A stretch of DNA of 64,000 nucleotides from Celeribacter marinus (GTDB taxonomy: Bacteria; Pseudomonadota; Alphaproteobacteria; Rhodobacterales; Rhodobacteraceae). The DNA is taken from NCBI RefSeq assembly GCF_001308265.1, contig NZ_CP012023.1:2060932-2124931 (forward strand), in the 5' to 3' direction. A program made the position numbers and the translations under genes. The notes beneath the pieces were generated by a model. The model was not told the DNA's origin. It saw only the letters and a list, made by a program, of their open reading frames with translations, and ran no database searches. Below are positions 35,881-43,446 of this stretch, in pieces; the first letter of the stretch is position 1; the number at the start of each line of letters is the position of its first letter.

Positions 35881-36660
35881 TTACATGCCCAACAGGCCAC
35901 GAACACGCTCAAGCACAGCACCAAGAAGCTCGGGGCTATCTTTGGCACGGCCAAGTGCGTTGATCACGGTCGCTTTTGCATCTTCCGCAAGGGGGGCGGC
36001 CTGAAGCATCGATGTGACTTTATCAAGGTCGAACCCGTCAACCGTCAAAAGCTCTTTCATCGCGTCCATGGACATCGCAGGCATCGCCTCTTGCGCAGCC
36101 TCTACAGCGTCAGTTGCCATATCGGTGGCAGCGTCTGTTGCTTGTGTCGCGGCGTCTGCTGCGGCGTCTGCTGCATCTGTTGCGGCGTCTGTCGCAGCTT
36201 CGGTCGCATCTGTCGCGGCGTCTGTTGCCTCAGTTGCCATGTCGGTGGCGGCTTCGGTCATGTCGGCGGCGGCGTCAGTTGCGCCCTCGGTCACTGCAGT
36301 TGCAGCATCGGTGGCGGCATCAACCGCGTCAGTTGCCATATCGGTTGCTGCATCTGCAGCACCTTCAACGGCCTCAACGGCGCCCTCGACAACGGATGTT
36401 GCGGCATCAGCTGCTGCATCAGCGGCCTCACCCGCTGCCTCAACGGCCTCTTCAGCAACGCCAGCTGCGGCATCAACTGTATCTGTTGCAACCTCTGAAA
36501 CAGCGCCAGCAACATCAGTAGCGGCCTCTGTCGCGGCATCCGTAGCCGTTTCAACGGCGGATGTTGCTGCATCAGCGGCGTCTTTGACGTCCTCTTTACA
36601 TGCGGAAAGGCCGAACGCGAGGCCCGTAATAAGTGCACCAGTAACGAAACGATTGGTCAT
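35881..36660 (-). CDS. Low-complexity Ala/Thr/Asp repeat lipoprotein
   Basis: Predicted lipoprotein (259 residues): signal peptide with lipobox LSAC near residue 21, then about 170 residues of near-repeats such as AATDAATEAATD and DMATDAVDAATDAAT. A short folded-looking end follows (MDAMKELLTVDGFDLDKV, AKATVINALGRAKDSPELLG). The repeat region is almost all Ala, Thr, Asp, Glu and Val with hydrophobic spacing that suggests a long amphipathic helix, somewhat like LEA or apolipoprotein-type helices. It is very acidic. No named family is recognised; function unknown. It has its own terminator. Confidence 0.85.
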   Translation of the reverse strand: MTNRFVTGALITGLAFGLSACKEDVKDAADAATSAVETATDAATEAATDVAGAVSEVATDTVDAAAGVAEEAVEAAGEAADAAADAATSVVEGAVEAVEGAADAATDMATDAVDAATDAATAVTEGATDAAADMTEAATDMATEATDAATDATEAATDAATDAADAAADAATQATDAATDMATDAVEAAQEAMPAMSMDAMKELLTVDGFDLDKVTSMLQAAPLAEDAKATVINALGRAKDSPELLGAVLERVRGLLGM

Positions 36661-36882
36661 GTGTGATCCCCAGAAACTAATAGGCGTATAGAACTACAAG
36701 AAAGTGTCTCTTTCTTAACCATCCTATGCCATGCTGCACCCGCAAAGAAAAGAGGACTTTGTGGCAAGTTTACCGCCCCGCGGGACCCCGCTCACCCCGT
36801 CCCGGAAATTACGGTTGTAAGCCGCGCCCATTCGCCCTAGTTTCGCGCGAAGATTATAAGAAACCACACATAGGAGCGTGTC

Positions 36883-37428
36883 ATAGCCCGCCGTCCACAC
36901 AGAGCCCCGCCGACCAGAGAAACCGGTCCTCGTATCAATGAAAATATTCGGTCACCGGAAATTCGCCTCATCGGCGCAGATGGAGAGAACGTAGGCGTTG
37001 TAACGCCACAGCGTGCCATGGAAATGGCCGTTGATGCCGATCTCGACCTTGTTGAAATTTCACCAAATGCCGAGCCACCCGTGTGTAAAATCATGGATTA
37101 TGGCAAGTTCAAATATGAACAGCAAAAGCGTGAATCCGAAGCTCGCAAGAACCAAAAGATCATTGAAGTCAAAGAGGTAAAGTTCCGTCCCAACACGGAC
37201 ACTCACGATTACGGTGTGAAGATGCGCAGTGTCGTCAAGTTCTTGGAAGGCGGCGACAAGGTGAAAATCACCATGCGTTTTCGTGGCCGCGAAATGGCGC
37301 ACCAGGACTTGGGTCGCAACCTGCTTGAGCGCGTTGCAGAAGACACCAAAGAGATCGGCAAGATAGAAAACATGCCGAAAATGGAAGGTCGCCAGATGAT
37401 CATGATGATCGGCCCTCTTCCGAAATAA
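36883..37428 (+). CDS. infC: Translation initiation factor IF-3 with ATA start
   Basis: IF-3 (181 residues if started at 36883). It prevents premature subunit joining and checks start codons. The frame before the first ATG (37018) encodes the conserved N-domain: [20 protein letters not shown] and [14 protein letters not shown]. Starting at ATG would delete it. The only fitting start is ATA at 36883, 6 bases after AGGAG (36872-36876). Rare start codons are a known autoregulatory trait of infC (AUU in E. coli). The C-domain has [19 protein letters not shown]. No rpmI-rplT follows. Confidence 0.9.
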   Translation: MARRPHRAPPTRETGPRINENIRSPEIRLIGADGENVGVVTPQRAMEMAVDADLDLVEISPNAEPPVCKIMDYGKFKYEQQKRESEARKNQKIIEVKEVKFRPNTDTHDYGVKMRSVVKFLEGGDKVKITMRFRGREMAHQDLGRNLLERVAEDTKEIGKIENMPKMEGRQMIMMIGPLPK

Positions 37429-37485
37429 ACACGCCGCAGGGCCGACAAACGGCCCGCAGCACCAGACGCCGAGTCTGACAGGGTA

Positions 37486-37516
37486 CCCCCGAAGCCTCAC
37501 GGTTTCGGGGGTTTTT
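37486..37516 (+). terminator. Terminator of infC
   Basis: 8-base stem CCCCCGAA/TTCGGGGG with a 10-base loop, then TTTTT. Confidence 0.9.
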
Positions 37517-37566
37517 CATTGGTGCGGTGGGAGAATCGCCCCCCATCAAACGAGAGGCAAGTCTCC

Positions 37567-38358
37567 TTATGCGCGCGCCATCTCGACCGCGCGCCGTGTC
37601 ATCACACCGATCAAATGCGCGCGGTAATCTGCGGCGCCATGCGGGTCCGACAACATGCCATCAGGATCAACCTGTAAACCATCAAGCGCGTTGGGCGAAA
37701 ACGCGCGAGACAAGGCCGCTTCGGCCTCGGACCACCGGAACACGCCGTTGCCACTCGCCCCCGTAACCGCCACACGGACCTCTCCATCAAAATCGGCCAC
37801 AAACACCCCGACAAGCGCAAAACGCGAGGCCGGTTGTTCAAACTTGGCATAGGCCGCGCGGGTCGGCACAGGGAACCGCACCTCGGTGATAATCTCGCCG
37901 TCCGTCAACGCCGTCTCGAACAGCCCTTGAAAGAAATCATCGGCGGCAATGCCCCGTGTGGGCGTAACGACTTCGGCCCCACAGGCCAAAACAGCCGCAG
38001 GATAGCATGCGGACGGATCATTGTTGGCGACCGAACCCCCGATGGTGCCGCGCGTGCGAACAGCCGCATCCCCGATCTGGCCAGCTAAGGCAGCCAATGC
38101 CGGAACCTGTGTTTCGTCTCGCGCGATCTGCGCATGTGTGGTTGCGCCGCCAATACACACCCGCCCGTCATCGCCCTCGCAAATGCCCACTATTTCGGAC
38201 AGGCCGGACAAACAGACCAACGTAGATGGCATCGCCAGTCGCGCTTTGAGGGTCGGGATCAACGTTTGCCCCCCGCCTAACGCCTGTGCGTCTTCTTCCT
38301 GGAGTGCTGCAATCGCATCCTTCAACGAGGCGGGCCGGATCAAATCAAAGTTATACAT
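37567..38358 (-). CDS. FAD-binding subunit of a xanthine dehydrogenase/CO dehydrogenase-type enzyme (CoxM-like)
   Basis: Medium, FAD-binding subunit of a molybdenum hydroxylase (263 residues). It shows FDLIRPASLKDAIAAL, ALGGGQTLIPTLKARLA (FAD pyrophosphate loop), TRGTIGGSVANNDPSACYPA and TRAAYAKFEQPASRFALVG. It would pass electrons between the Fe-S subunit and an acceptor. Encoded 12 bases after the small subunit. The catalytic large subunit gene is not found next to it. Confidence 0.93.
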   Translation of the reverse strand: MYNFDLIRPASLKDAIAALQEEDAQALGGGQTLIPTLKARLAMPSTLVCLSGLSEIVGICEGDDGRVCIGGATTHAQIARDETQVPALAALAGQIGDAAVRTRGTIGGSVANNDPSACYPAAVLACGAEVVTPTRGIAADDFFQGLFETALTDGEIITEVRFPVPTRAAYAKFEQPASRFALVGVFVADFDGEVRVAVTGASGNGVFRWSEAEAALSRAFSPNALDGLQVDPDGMLSDPHGAADYRAHLIGVMTRRAVEMARA

Positions 38359-38370
38359 TGTGCGCCCTTC

Positions 38371-38862
38371 CTACTGTGCCGCGACGCTGGACACATCTTG
38401 GCCACTTGCGGCCATGATCGCCTTGACGATGTTATGATAGCCGGTACAGCGGCAGATATTGCCCTCAAGATGGCTGCGAATCTGCGCCTCGGTCGGCTGT
38501 GCCACGTCTTTGAGAAGCGCCGCAGCCGACATAATCATGCCCGGCGTGCAAAACCCGCATTGCAACCCGTGGTGTTCCTTGAACGCGGCTTGGATCACGG
38601 ACAGATCGTCGCCCGCCTCACCCTGCTGCGCCATGCCCTCAATCGTTGTGACATCCGCGCCCTCGGCCTCAAGCGCAAAGACCGAACAGGCTTTCACAGG
38701 GGCGCCGTTCATATGCACGGTGCACGCCCCGCACTGGCTCGTTTCACATCCGACATGCGTGCCTGTTAAGCCGCCACCGCGTAAAAAGTCGACCAAAAGC
38801 GTGCGCCCCTCGACCTCTTGTGTTCTGTCGTGTCCGTTAATCTTTAGCGTGAGCATCACCAT
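38371..38862 (-). CDS. [2Fe-2S] subunit of a molybdenum hydroxylase (CoxS-like)
   Basis: Small iron-sulfur subunit (163 residues). The plant-type cluster is [22 protein letters not shown], and the second cluster is [16 protein letters not shown] with [21 protein letters not shown] six bases before ATG 38862 supports that start ([10 protein letters not shown]). Pairs with the downstream FAD subunit and upstream XdhC. Confidence 0.94.
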   Translation of the reverse strand: MVMLTLKINGHDRTQEVEGRTLLVDFLRGGGLTGTHVGCETSQCGACTVHMNGAPVKACSVFALEAEGADVTTIEGMAQQGEAGDDLSVIQAAFKEHHGLQCGFCTPGMIMSAAALLKDVAQPTEAQIRSHLEGNICRCTGYHNIVKAIMAASGQDVSSVAAQ

Positions 38863-38936
38863 GCCGCGCCCTCCCTTATATCTCGAATGGAGCAGACCAC
38901 GAATTGGCCTGTTCCGTAAAGCGTTTCACCACCCGT

Positions 38937-39926
38937 TTATGCGCCGCGCATCACCGCAATGATCTGCGCAAGGATCGACACGGCGATTTCGGCGGGCGAT
39001 TGTGCCTTGATCTTTAACCCAACCGGCGCGTGCAGCCGCGCAATGTCATCCGAACTCAGCCCCGCCTCATGCAATCGCGCCACACGTTTTGCGTGGGTGC
39101 GCGTCGATCCGAGCGCGCCTACATAAAACGCCTCTGACGTCAGCGCACGTATCACCGCAGGGTCGTCCAGTTTGGGATCATGGCTCAGCGTCACCACCGC
39201 CGTGCGCGCGTCCAATCCATAGGCGTCAAGCGCCGCATCGGGCCACTCATCGCTGATCTCTTCGCCGGGAAACCGCAATCCAGAGGCAAACGCGCCGCGC
39301 GGATCGATCAAATGCACGTCAAACCCTGCTATTCTCGCCATCGGGAGCAAGGCTTGGGCAATATGCACCGCACCAATGACTGCCAGACGCACGGGCGGGT
39401 TGTGCACCGCCACAAATGTCTCGCCGTCCGGCTCAACGCCAGAACGATCGGTCGCAAAGCGTTGGGCAAAGGCGTCCGTGCCCGCAATATGGCGCGCTCC
39501 GGTCGACAGGTTCACCACATAGGCGACCGGATCACGCGCCGCGCGAGACGCCACAATCTGCGCCAATACATCCTCGGGCATAATCGCACCGACAGGCTCC
39601 AACAGCACACGGATGGTGCCGCCACATGCCAGACCGACCGCAAACGCATCCTCGTCGGCCACGCCAAATTCCAAAATCTTCATCGCGGGTGCCGCGATCA
39701 GGTCAAGGGCCTCGGTGATCACCGCGCCCTCGACACAGCCGCCAGACACCGAGCCCACCATGTCGCCCGCACTCGAGATTGCCAATTGACTCCCCACGGG
39801 GCGCGGCGCGCTGCCCCACGTCTCGATCACGGTGGCAAGGACGGCCCCCGTCCCCGCACGGTGCCACGCCAACGCAGTTTCGCAAATTGCATTCGGATCA
39901 AACGTCTCGGTCGCATCATGTGTCAC
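38937..39926 (-). CDS. XdhC/CoxI-family molybdenum cofactor insertion protein
   Basis: XdhC family accessory protein (329 residues) thought to bind and sulfurate the molybdenum cofactor for its partner hydroxylase. N-terminal CETALAWHRAGTGAVLATVIETWGSAPRP and GSVSGGCVEGAVI, then a Rossmann-like C-half with RLAVIGAVHIAQALLPMA and FYVGALGSTRTHAKRVARL. I start at GTG 39926 (VTHDATETFDP) with GGGAGA before it; the in-frame opening to 40100 runs into the upstream terminator hairpin and is rejected. Serves the CoxM/S genes downstream. Confidence 0.88.
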   Translation of the reverse strand: MTHDATETFDPNAICETALAWHRAGTGAVLATVIETWGSAPRPVGSQLAISSAGDMVGSVSGGCVEGAVITEALDLIAAPAMKILEFGVADEDAFAVGLACGGTIRVLLEPVGAIMPEDVLAQIVASRAARDPVAYVVNLSTGARHIAGTDAFAQRFATDRSGVEPDGETFVAVHNPPVRLAVIGAVHIAQALLPMARIAGFDVHLIDPRGAFASGLRFPGEEISDEWPDAALDAYGLDARTAVVTLSHDPKLDDPAVIRALTSEAFYVGALGSTRTHAKRVARLHEAGLSSDDIARLHAPVGLKIKAQSPAEIAVSILAQIIAVMRGA

Positions 39927-40034
39927 GGCAAAATCTCCCTTACCGATCACTTTAGCGCACAAACAGGCGGCGGCAATGGGCGCGGCGGCAAGCCCCGTTC
40001 GCAACCCTGCACAGCTTTGCCAAATCTGGTGATA

Positions 40035-40079
40035 AAAAAATGGCGCCCGGGGAGAAACGCATAAACCCTCGGGCGCCAG
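40035..40079 (-). terminator. Strong terminator of the candidate sRNA
   Basis: Perfect 9-base stem TGGCGCCCG/CGGGCGCCA with additional inner pairing, followed on the minus strand by seven T. It sits about 110 bases upstream of the xdhC start and 260 bases after the preceding gene, which already has its own terminator. Confidence 0.9.
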
Positions 40080-40117
40080 TACAGTAAACAGCCCACGCAC
40101 AAAGGACTGAATACGAC

Positions 40118-40144
40118 GCGAACAATCGGAAGGAACGTTCGCGG
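40118..40144 (-). other. Anti-Shine-Dalgarno hairpin inside the candidate sRNA
   Basis: Perfect 7-base stem CGCGAAC/GTTCGCG with 13-base loop GTTCCTTCCGATT on the minus strand, directly preceded by CCTCCC. Confidence 0.7.
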
Positions 40145-40200
40145 GAGGAATGCAAGATCCACCGTCTGACTGTTGACGTGGTCCCTGCGCTCGGTCTCAT

Positions 40201-40206
40201 GGATAG
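40201..40206 (-). promoter_or_regulatory. -10-like hexamer of the candidate sRNA promoter
   Basis: TATCCA on the minus strand, separated by 22 bases from the FNR box. This is the spacing expected when the box is centred at -41.5. Confidence 0.5.
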
Positions 40207-40228
40207 GCCACGCGCCAGACGCCAACCT

Positions 40229-40242
40229 TGATTTCGATCAAG
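40229..40242 (-). promoter_or_regulatory. FNR/FnrL-type box
   Basis: TTGATCGAAATCAA, a perfect match to the FNR/Anr/FnrL consensus TTGAT-N4-ATCAA, flanked by CC/GG that extends the palindrome. It sits between two minus-strand transcription units with no plus-strand gene to control. Confidence 0.8.
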
Positions 40243-40314
40243 GGGCATAACGAAAGTTAAATTGATATGGGACCGCCATACGAGAGACATCCGCCAAAGC
40301 GCGCAATCATCGTG

Positions 40315-40335
40315 AAAAACCGCCCAAAAAGCGGT
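40315..40335 (-). terminator. Terminator of the FadJ-like gene
   Basis: ACCGC/GCGGT stem, 7-base loop, and TTTT on both sides. It lies 4 bases after the stop codon of the FadJ-like gene (minus strand). Confidence 0.6.
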
Positions 40336-40338
40336 GTT

Positions 40339-42378
40339 TTAGCCAGATTTATTGAGCGTTTCGAACGTCTCGCCAGTTTTGACCAAATCATGCCAAAGTG
40401 ACGCAGGGGTCCAAATCTGTGGCGCGAATTGCGCATACTGCTTGAGCGCAGTCTCGGCCTGTAGCGCTGTCATTTGACCCGCCCATTGCATAGGCCCGCC
40501 CTGATGACGCGGGAACCCTTTGCCAAGCATCATGATAACGTCGATCTCCAGCGGCCGCGCCACAACACCGCGCTCCAACGCCTGCGCGCCTGCATTCGCT
40601 TGGGCCAACACAACACGTTTGACGATCTCGGCCTCTGTGACTGTCGCAGCCTCGATATCGCCCGCCTCGCGCAGCATCTCAAGCACCTCAACGGCCTGCG
40701 CATCCGATCCATCCGCGTCAAAGAACCCGCGCCCTGAGCGCTCCGCAAGGCCCGCCGCATCCAACGCCTGTGCAACAGTGCCGCCAAAGTGGCGCAGACC
40801 AATGCGGTCCATCATGGCACATGGCCCGATAGAAAACCCGAAACGGCGCAATGCCGCATCAATTTGCGCAGGGCGTGCCCCAAGCAGCAAACAGATATCA
40901 ACGGCCTGAAGCCCCGCCGCTTCGAGCCTGTTGGCCACAAACCCGTCCTCGGCCTCAACCGTCACAACCCGTTTACCCAAACGCGTGAACAGCGCGTGAA
41001 ATGTCGCAAGGCTCGCAGATGCTGAGAGCGGGGCGCGGCCCAGTTCCACCAAACGGATCACCTGTGCAGGGGCAAAGACATGCGCGGCGCAAAACCGCTG
41101 CGGATGCGTCAATCGTCCCGCCATTTGCGCCAGTGCGCGATCTGATACTGTGGCCAATGGCATATCCGGCGCAAGGGCGGCCTCGACCGCGACCAACGCC
41201 GCCACACGCGCATCCAACGACCCCGTTGTGGCCTCAATCACCGCATCGCAATCGTCGAAACAGGCAGGATCCGCGCTGACAAAAAACGCCTCAAGCCGGT
41301 CATGCTTTTGATCGGCTGTCATCTGTCCCTTGGCCTCGGCGGCCTCGTAGGCCTTGTTCACCGTTGCAAGCATGGCTTTGGCAACCTCGGCCGTTGGCGC
41401 CAAAAAGCGGACAGACACCCCATGATCAAGCGCAATCAGGCACAGACCAAGCGCAAGGGTAGATGCCCCCGACAGGCCAAGCGCTTTGACATCGCGCGCA
41501 TCATCGGTCACGAACCCGCGCGGGCGCACGGCACGGCGTTCGCTCATATGTGCATGACGCAAGGCGGCACTTTGCGGGGCGGCCAAGGTATCGGCGCGCT
41601 CGGTCTCTTCGCGCCACACGCCCCCCTCGAACGGCAACAACATTGCCGCCTCGACACAATCAATAATCCGTTTGCCTGCGAATGTGCGCCCGCTGGTCTG
41701 TGCGCGCGCCGCCGCAATCGCCGCACGGCCCGCGGCCCCATGGTCAAAAATGGTATCTATGGCGCGGGTCTGGCGCGGCGCATCCCCCGTCTGTGCCTTT
41801 TCAGACGCGAGTTTCATCGCCGCCACGCGCACTCGATTCATCTCGATTTTATCGACAAGCCCCATTTTGAGCGCCGCTTGCGGGCCAATCACGCGCCCAG
41901 ACAGCAAAATGGCCAAACCCGCCTCGACCCCGACCAAACGCGGCAAACGCTGTGTGAGGCCTCCAGAGGGCACGAGGGCAAAGGTCACATCGGGCACGGC
42001 AATGCGCGCAGAATCGTCCATAACGCGGCAATGCGCGGCCAAGGCCAACGCGGCCCCTTCGGACACAACAGCCCCCGAAAGCGCCGCCACCACGGGCTTT
42101 GCACAGGTCTCAACACGGTCACACAAGACATTGATATCAGGGAAAGATTGCGGCCGATCAAGATCTGCGTCACTGATACCCTTGGAAAAGGCGCGCCCGC
42201 GCGCGGCCAACACGATCGCCGTCACGGACGGGTCCGCTTCGGCGGCTTCGATGTGGGCGAATATCTCGGCGCGCATGGTATCGCCCAACGCATTCGCGGG
42301 CGGCTGCGACAACACAATTGTGGCAATCGAGCCGTCTACACGCAATACCGCGCTTGCCGCCTGTGCATTTGTCGTCAT
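40339..42378 (-). CDS. Bifunctional enoyl-CoA hydratase / 3-hydroxyacyl-CoA dehydrogenase (FadJ/FadB-like)
   Basis: Multifunctional beta-oxidation enzyme (679 residues). The N-terminal crotonase domain has AIVLAARGRAFSKGISDADL and AALSGAVVSEGAALALAAHC. The C-terminal dehydrogenase half has GLSGASTLALGLCLIALDHG (a poorly conserved glycine loop), THPQRFCAAHVFAPAQVIRLVE, DGFVANRLEAAGLQAVDI and GKGFPRHQGGPMQWAGQM. ATG 42378 is chosen over an open extension to 42441. Whether both activities remain is uncertain, as the NAD loop and hydratase acids deviate. Two small genes lie just upstream. Confidence 0.88.
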   Translation of the reverse strand: MTTNAQAASAVLRVDGSIATIVLSQPPANALGDTMRAEIFAHIEAAEADPSVTAIVLAARGRAFSKGISDADLDRPQSFPDINVLCDRVETCAKPVVAALSGAVVSEGAALALAAHCRVMDDSARIAVPDVTFALVPSGGLTQRLPRLVGVEAGLAILLSGRVIGPQAALKMGLVDKIEMNRVRVAAMKLASEKAQTGDAPRQTRAIDTIFDHGAAGRAAIAAARAQTSGRTFAGKRIIDCVEAAMLLPFEGGVWREETERADTLAAPQSAALRHAHMSERRAVRPRGFVTDDARDVKALGLSGASTLALGLCLIALDHGVSVRFLAPTAEVAKAMLATVNKAYEAAEAKGQMTADQKHDRLEAFFVSADPACFDDCDAVIEATTGSLDARVAALVAVEAALAPDMPLATVSDRALAQMAGRLTHPQRFCAAHVFAPAQVIRLVELGRAPLSASASLATFHALFTRLGKRVVTVEAEDGFVANRLEAAGLQAVDICLLLGARPAQIDAALRRFGFSIGPCAMMDRIGLRHFGGTVAQALDAAGLAERSGRGFFDADGSDAQAVEVLEMLREAGDIEAATVTEAEIVKRVVLAQANAGAQALERGVVARPLEIDVIMMLGKGFPRHQGGPMQWAGQMTALQAETALKQYAQFAPQIWTPASLWHDLVKTGETFETLNKSG

Positions 42379-42461
42379 ACCTGCGTCGACCCCCAACAAA
42401 ACTTGCCCCTTCGTTTTGCCCGCTGAGCACGCCAAAGGCAAGGTTGTGTTGATAAAGGGCT

Positions 42462-42683
42462 TTATGTCTCGTTTTGAGCGGGTTTGGGATACACGCTATC
42501 CGCACTCGATTTTTCCAGATCAGCCTCCAAACGCACAAGATCGGCGGGCAATGGCAAGCCAAGGTTGGACAGCTCAGACAACTTTTCGCGCAATTGCTCT
42601 TGTAAGATATGACGATCCGCAGGGCGCTGCGCAATTTCGTCGAGGATCATATAGATTTGGATTTTGAGGGCTTCAAAAGCCAT
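42462..42683 (-). CDS. Small conserved-type helical protein (73 residues)
   Basis: Starts MAFEALKIQIYMILDEIAQR and continues QEQLREKLSELSNLGLPLPADLV, a predicted helical hairpin with an acidic, Ser-rich tail. AAGGAGC precedes ATG 42683 at good distance, which argues for a real gene and against the extension to 42722. It is 83 bases upstream of the FadJ-like start. Function unknown. Confidence 0.75.
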   Translation of the reverse strand: MAFEALKIQIYMILDEIAQRPADRHILQEQLREKLSELSNLGLPLPADLVRLEADLEKSSADSVYPKPAQNET

Positions 42684-42752
42684 GTTAAGCTCCTTTTTGC
42701 ACGGGGGTCTCCGCGCGGGCATGTCAACGGATCGTGCGCCACGCAGGCCAGA

Positions 42753-42938
42753 TCAAACCGGCATGTTGTCCCACATGTCGTCGTCCCCGTCCGTGGCGTT
42801 TTCACGCGCCTTAACAAACACAACGCGCGCGACATCCGGCCCGCCATGAAGTTTGGTTTTGAGTTTCTCGGCCACATCGTGGTCGCCTACGAGGTCATCA
42901 ACAATCTTGTCGATTTCGGCATCTGTTCGCTTGGTCAT
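42753..42938 (-). CDS. Small acidic uncharacterised protein (61 residues)
   Basis: MTKRTDAEIDKIVDDLVGDH, then DVAEKLKTKLHGGPDVARVV and a DDDMWDNMPV tail. No family is recognised. GGAGGAT precedes the ATG, and it lies in line with neighbouring small minus-strand genes. Confidence 0.7.
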   Translation of the reverse strand: MTKRTDAEIDKIVDDLVGDHDVAEKLKTKLHGGPDVARVVFVKARENATDGDDDMWDNMPV

Positions 42939-43012
42939 GATTATCCTCCATCTTTAAGGTGTGGCTTCCCGTTCAGTGTGACACACGGTGAAGCGATTGC
43001 GCGCCCCTCGGA

Positions 43013-43330
43013 TCAGGAGGCGCAGCTGCGGCAAAAGGGGGTGTAGGGCAACAGATCAAGGCGCTCTTCGCCAATGGCCTCGCCGCACTTGCCACAAAAT
43101 CCGTATTCCCCCGCATCAATGCGCGCGAGAGCGGCAGCAATCAGCACAAGCTCGGTCTGTCCGGCGCGCCCCATGCCCTCGAGCACTTCGTCGCCCTCCC
43201 GTTCGGTGGCCAACTCTGCCCAATCTTTGGATTGGTGGGTCTCCAACTCGTCATCAATCTCGTGCAGACGCGCGTCAAGTTCGGTGCGCCGCATGAGCAG
43301 TTGCTCGCGTCTTTGATCTAGGCTTTTCAT
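43013..43330 (-). CDS. TraR/DksA-type C4 zinc-finger protein
   Basis: DksA/TraR family protein (105 residues): an N-terminal coiled coil (QLLMRRTELDARLHEIDDEL) and a C-terminal zinc finger with CGKCGEAIGEERL followed by FCRSC. Members bind the RNA polymerase secondary channel and modulate initiation with ppGpp. This short form lacks part of the DksA N-terminus. GAGGACAGCGC lies before ATG 43330, supporting it over 43354. Confidence 0.88.
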   Translation of the reverse strand: MKSLDQRREQLLMRRTELDARLHEIDDELETHQSKDWAELATEREGDEVLEGMGRAGQTELVLIAAALARIDAGEYGFCGKCGEAIGEERLDLLPYTPFCRSCAS

Positions 43331-43446
43331 GCGCTGTCCTCCTATGGAAAACACGATGGCATGAAACGGAAATTGGAGCCTTGATTCACATCAACAGGGC
43401 CGCGTGACACACGCGGGCGTAGACCTATCTAGCGAGGCAGAACCCG

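Larger units (their letters stand above)
40035..40194 (-). ncRNA. Candidate FNR-activated small RNA
   Basis: Predicted 160-base transcript on the minus strand. Its promoter pairs an FNR box with a -10-like TATCCA exactly 22 bases away, the class II spacing, giving a start near 40194. It ends in a strong intrinsic terminator with seven T. Within it, TTCCTCCC (40151-40144) precedes a hairpin CGCGAAC/GTTCGCG whose 13-base loop carries TTCCTTCC. Both C-rich stretches are complementary to ribosome binding sites, the usual seed type of alphaproteobacterial trans-acting sRNAs. No coding potential is evident. Inferred; no transcript data. Confidence 0.6.
39927..40338. other. 412-base intergenic region containing a candidate sRNA unit
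   Basis: Between the FadJ-like gene and xdhC, both minus strand. From right to left: terminator of the upstream gene (40315-40335), FNR box (40229-40242), -10-like hexamer (40201-40206), candidate sRNA with its own terminator (ending about 40034), then the xdhC leader. Open frames across it are not coding-like. Confidence 0.6.

Noticed and set aside
36014..36691. Plus-strand open frame of 225 codons, Ala/Ser/Val-rich
   Set aside because: It is the antisense of the Ala/Thr/Asp repeat lipoprotein, whose lipobox, terminator and minus-strand start support the other strand; the opening is a by-product of the repeat codons.
39952..40290. Overlapping minus-strand open frames across the xdhC upstream region
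   Set aside because: They cross the FNR box and a strong terminator and have no ribosome site or recognisable sequence.
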